64,000 bases of DNA from NCBI RefSeq assembly GCF_010183535.1, contig NC_071329.1, positions 12,586,001 to 12,650,000 of the forward strand, written 5' to 3'. Below are positions 59,987 through 64,000 of the stretch, piece after piece. The notes below the pieces were generated by a model, which was not told the DNA's origin, made no database searches, and saw only the letters and a program-made list of their open reading frames with translations. This stretch comes from Caenorhabditis remanei. Taxonomy: Eukaryota > Nematoda > Chromadorea > Rhabditida > Rhabditidae. Position numbers and translations under genes: made by a program. Position 1 is the first letter of the stretch, and every line of letters starts with the position of its first letter.

Positions 59987-61595
59987 CTGGAAAAAGAAGA
60001 AATGGAAATTAATTGGTTGTCGTGTGGTAGATTATTGGTAATCTCTCTTTTTGATTGATGAATTCATTCAAGTGATTAATGAAATGAGGAGAGAAGAATT
60101 CCGATGCTCCGATGTTGGCTGAGAGAGAAAATAGACACCTGTTACACGTTATACAATAAATGAAACAGATGCGGCGAGAAGAGAAGAGAGAATGTGTCAA
60201 CCGCAAAATGATTAATTGTCAGCTGATGCTCACGAGCATTTCCTGCATAATTTCATTATTTGTTCAGTTAAAACAAAGAGAAAATATGATTGAGAGGTGG
60301 GAAAAAAGTGGATTGTTACACCTCGAGAAACGAGAAGATGCTCTTTGGAAAACTACTAAACAGATTTTAAATCCTTTTGTAAACCCAGGGAACAATGGAA
60401 ACTCAAAATGTTTGCAATTGAAATGCATACCGCGTTTTGGTTACTGTAGCTACAGTCAATGTTTTCAGTTGAGACGGTTTGAGCGGAATGAGATCTTCTT
60501 CTCCGTTACTCCGGTCATTGCTATTCCCCTGTCTCTTTTTCCAAAAGAATACGCATTTTCCTCTGTCTCGACTATACAAAAAAACGAAAGTTTTCGTATC
60601 CATGACCTAGTAAAACACTAAAGAGACCTATAAATCAAAGTGCTCTCACCTGTCTGACAACCCCTTTCAAAACTTCAACTAAAGTATTTTTTACGACTCT
60701 TCTTTGTATCTTCTTATTTTTCTTTTTTCACCCGTTTTGCATCCATTTGCAACTCGAATCAAGCCCCAAAATCAAAATAAAACAAATCTAAGAATTGAAG
60801 CGCAACAAATCCGTCATTTTCAATTGCCTAATGTTTTCTACTCGAGTGAACACCGTCATCCAAAAGTGCGTTTTGACTGCTTCCACTCTTCTAGGTGGTC
60901 TCTTTCAACTATATAGTTGTAGAAGGATTTAAAAAGAGTTGATATACAAAATCTCTTCGTGCCCCTATAATTAGGAGTCTCTCACATGGTGTCGAGTCGA
61001 ATCAGTGCTCTTTTCCCGTCTCCTACCTGCCAATTATTGCACACCCATGAGACCCTTTTTGATCCATTTAGTACGTTTTCGAAATTTCTTTTTTGCTCCC
61101 TTTTTTTCTTTTTCTTTTTGCAATAGAAGAGAACGAATCATGGATTCAGAATTCAGATTGAAGTGGGTTCCCGATGGGAACGAGAGTCCGATTGAAACAG
61201 AAAACAGATGTTTATAGGTTGAGAAGATGGAGGAAGAGGAAACTACGGAAACACGCATTTCCGTTTATCAACTTTATGGGATTACTTGGGTTTCTGCACT
61301 TTTGGAACGGATTAAAATTAAGAATCCTTGGGGGTCAATAGTACATTTGAAATTCTAGAGAAAGATATTCTAGATTTCTCAGAATATCACACTTACCATA
61401 AGAGCAACGAGAACTTGACACACCATGATGATCATATACTTCTCAAGACGTCCCATTGATTCCTGAAACCACAAAAAGTCTAAAACTATTTTCAGATCAT
61501 TTGTCCATTACCTTCATAGATACGATATCATCGAATAACTGTACAATCCTTGCATACTCCTCCATGAACGCCTTCAGGCGTAGCTCACGTTCCAT
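59834..61595 (-). CDS. Possible single-pass membrane protein, unknown
   Basis: Exons 61619-61512 (ATG at 61595, preceded by a TCTTTTCAG acceptor that may be an SL site), 61462-61397 and 59986 to the frame-0 stop at 59834. Total about 100 residues: a charged helix (MERELRLKAFMEEYARIVQ, LFDDIVSMKESMGRLEKY), one transmembrane segment (MIIMVCQVLVALMGGAFFM) and a polar tail ending HQKLNKNPIT. Only one frame is open in the first two exons, and their lengths (108 and 66 nt) keep phase. The first exon is also open upstream of the ATG (NFLKINPN), so it could be internal to a longer gene. The 1.4 kb intron spans 59987-61396. I do not recognise the family. Confidence 0.45.
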
Positions 61596-61619
61596 GTTTG
61601 GGTTAATTTTCAGAAAATT

Positions 61620-63609
61620 CTGAAAAGAAAACTGAATTTCGTGAAGTCATGTTATGAAGTGTTCCCAACCTGGTTCCCTCTACCGAACAGAAGGAACAAC
61701 AGAATATGAAAAAAGGCAGTGAGAGAGAAGGGAAGAAGATGAACAAAAGTGGGAAGAATATAAAGAACCGAAAAATAAGTGAGGAGACGAGGCGGGAAGG
61801 GAGCCGGCGGAGCACACAACGTGGCGTGAAAGAGCAAGCTCCGCCCATTTTTTGTGTTGCTCTTTGGAGACGAAGGGGAGGGGAACGTGCGCACGTTACT
61901 CATAGAGATGAAGAGAGAGAAAGAGGTAAAGGTGTATTACATATGGAAATTGCCATAGGCCTTTTTATGGATATTTCTATCTTTTTTGAGATGAAAATGG
62001 CTGAAGAGAAGATGTCTTCTTTTTTAATGGTTGTGTTTTTTTTATCGAAAGATTCGAAAAAGTGGAACTTCTGAAATCTGAAGACATTTCAAGAATCGGT
62101 GAAGTGGGAGAAACAAGGAAACTGAAAGGAGTTTGTTTGTTTTTTGGGAAAGTTCGATGTCACTGTTTCAGTCAGGACGCAGGGACGAATCCAAAATCAT
62201 CAACTACTTCGCTGTCCGATTTCCGAGTCTCTGTTAGAAAAATGACAGGTTTCTGATATCTAGAAAGATGATTTGCTTTTCCAACAGAAAGATAGCTCGT
62301 TGTTGCGGTTTAAAAAAAGAAGTTTCTGGAGAACTATGCCATATTTCAAACTTTCTTATTTACATTCTCAAAAAAAAAGCATCACAAAAGAAATTTTTGA
62401 GATACGCCTAACTGCTACTCACTTTCTAGCTCTGGGTTAGAAATGGTTTCGAAGATTACTCACAAATCCGCTCTGCTAGGCAACTCTAATGTGATGATCT
62501 CCCTCATTCTCTCCCGAGGTATTTTTCTTTTTTAACTCATAATTGAAAACTTTTCAAAAAAGCTGAAACATGGAATGGAACGGTATTCCGAGTGTTCGCT
62601 ACAGTATCGCAAGGAATGTTGAGAGTACTGTAGAATAAAAAATTAGTGTGAAATCGGTATCCTTTTCTTTCAAAAAAGATAATCAGGCTTGTAACTACTA
62701 CTTAATTGAGTATTAGAATAATTAGCTTCTCTCAACTTTTTTCATACAGCTAATGTAATTTTGAAATGTTTTTATAATAATATTTTCGAAAATGTTCATC
62801 CCCTTTTTCCTGGTAAAGACTTTATGATCCATTGGGAATTGACCTAATTCTCACGGAAACTCAACATTTATAGTTTCTGAATTACATGTGAATACTATAA
62901 TTCTGTACTTCTTTCTCCGAGTTTCATAGTTTGAAAAAGCAATCTTTACAGTATCAATTTAAGAATTTCAGGAGAAATTATTGAGAAAATTCATAGAAAA
63001 CCTTCATTTTTTGTTTTTAGAACCTATTCATTTTAGGTTATTCCAGCTCATCAACGATTCGTCAGCTGGAAATTAGACCACTCTAAAAACAACAACAATC
63101 ATCGAAAATTCTCGCCTTCTTTTTGCAGCTAACGTTCCAACCCTCACCATATTTTCTTCAGTCACATCCATAACAATAAAATATATTTACTCTTTTTTTT
63201 CGTCTAACTTTACACATAAATACAACCCAAAAACCGGGGAAAATGAATGATACAAACTTATTATGACTTCAAGAAAATTGGCAAAAAAATAACTAAAATA
63301 CGGGAAACCGGGGAAAATGCAGGGATGAGCTAAACTGGGGAAAAAGAAAAAAGAGTCCGCAAAAAGGGCGGCAAAATGTATCCTCTTACATGCGTACTTT
63401 TACACGTTGGAGAATGGACAAGAAGACCCGATAAGAAAATAAACGGAAAAAATTGAGAAGAGAAAATTGGTGGTGTGAAATTTAAAGTAATAGAAATACT
63501 CGTATGTGTGAGAGAAGCGGGGAGGGAGACACAAGATTCAATCTGATATGTATTATATAGAATTAGAGGGAAAATGAATAAAATAGGGGAACAGGGCAGG
63601 TGATGTGAA
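61620..63609. other. Intergenic or large-intron sequence
   Basis: AT-rich, with no exon I can support. It lies 3' of the stop at 63610 and 5' of the exon at 61619, so it contains a 3' UTR and a promoter. If the long splice proposed in the findings is real, it is also intronic. Confidence 0.35.
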
Positions 63610-64000
63610 TCAAAACTTCTCGTCATGAACGGCGTTGTCGGGTAAGTTGATTTGCACGTGCGAATTTCGACCATTCAGTCTGAAAATGATACATTTTTAA
63701 GGTAATTCTCAAGAAACTTACTCAGCCGCAGACCTCGCTCTCGACGGCAATGAAGGCACATTCAATACGAGTCCACCGACACTTCCATTATCCGAATATG
63801 TTGTATCCAAAGGTGACAAGTCTATGCTAACGCAAGAAGAACTTGTAGACGGTGAACTGACTTCGAAGTTTGGTGAATCCGGTACCAGTCGAACATTCTC
63901 TACTCTATTCAATTCACTGAGTTGATTCGGGGTAAGCGCCCCTCGTCGCACCACTTCTAGAGGTGGCTGAAAATTAAATGTTTTTTTTAAGTCTACCAGT
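63610..64000 (-). CDS. 3' end of an unknown gene running in from the right edge (partial)
   Basis: Two exons: 63966-63722 (after TTAATTTTCAG) and 63679-63610, joined GA/A in phase, ending TGA at 63610. The first encodes a Ser/Pro-rich tail (PPLEVVRRGALTPNQLSEL, SSPSTSSSCVSIDLSPLDTT, GGLVLNVPSLPSRARSAA), the second NGRNSHVQINLPDNAVHDEK and F. This looks like the cytoplasmic C-terminus of a larger protein whose body lies outside the window. No family is recognised. Confidence 0.65.

Overview
The window is nuclear DNA of a Caenorhabditis-type nematode. Genes are compact and split by short introns (about 45-60 nt) with TTTCAG acceptors. Many start codons lie just behind an acceptor-like TTTCAG, as expected for spliced-leader trans-splicing. 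Nematode-specific families are present (cuticle collagen, serpentine chemoreceptors, GluCl channels), and there is a nematode-like U1 snRNA. From memory, the gene order resembles parts of C. elegans chromosome II (col-36, dyf-13, glc-4, pdl-1; then a PLD3/4-like gene, acdh-12, maoc-1; then cth-2). The sequence differs enough that I take it to be another Caenorhabditis species.

Layout, left to right. 0-1.2 kb: 3' end of a coiled-coil gene (+). 1.7-4.0 kb: TMEM180-like MFS transporter (-). 5.9-6.9 kb: cuticle collagen (-). 7.1-9.3 kb: IFT56/dyf-13 (-) with a perfect X-box about 100 bp upstream. 9.97-10.13 kb: U1 snRNA (+). 10.6-12.6 kb: GluCl-like channel (-). 12.6-21.6 kb: nine kilobases with no supported gene, shared upstream of the channel and pdl-1. 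21.6-22.6 kb: pdl-1 (+). 23.4-24.5 kb: chemoreceptor-like GPCR (-). 26.6-28.9 kb: PLD3/4-like exonuclease/phospholipase (+). 29.1-31.2 kb: VLCAD-type acyl-CoA dehydrogenase (-). 32.6-33.7 kb: MaoC enoyl-CoA hydratase (+). 33.8-35.4 kb: secreted nematode protein (-). 36.1-36.3 kb: RNase MRP RNA (+). 36.5-37.7 kb: PACRG (+). 37.7-40.8 kb: two tandem Srd-like GPCRs (-). 41.0-47.0 kb: full-size ABCA transporter (-). 47.4-51.2 kb: three short-chain dehydrogenases (one +, two -). 51.4-53.7 kb: three tandem small secreted Ig-like-fold paralogues (-). 55.8-57.0 kb: cystathionine gamma-lyase (-). 57.7-59.5 kb: an inverted segmental duplication carrying two snRNA-type promoters. 58.8-64 kb: exons of one or two minus-strand genes that appear to share an exon in different frames.

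Functional links: dyf-13 and PACRG are ciliary genes. The VLCAD and hydratase-2 genes are neighbours in fatty-acid beta-oxidation (mitochondrial and peroxisomal) and are divergently arranged. U1 and RNase MRP RNA share the same nematode proximal sequence element (PSE), which also occurs twice more in the 57.7-59.5 kb inverted repeat in front of unidentified sequence. The least explained signals are those two orphan PSE loci and the exon at 59745-59986, which is usable in two reading frames.
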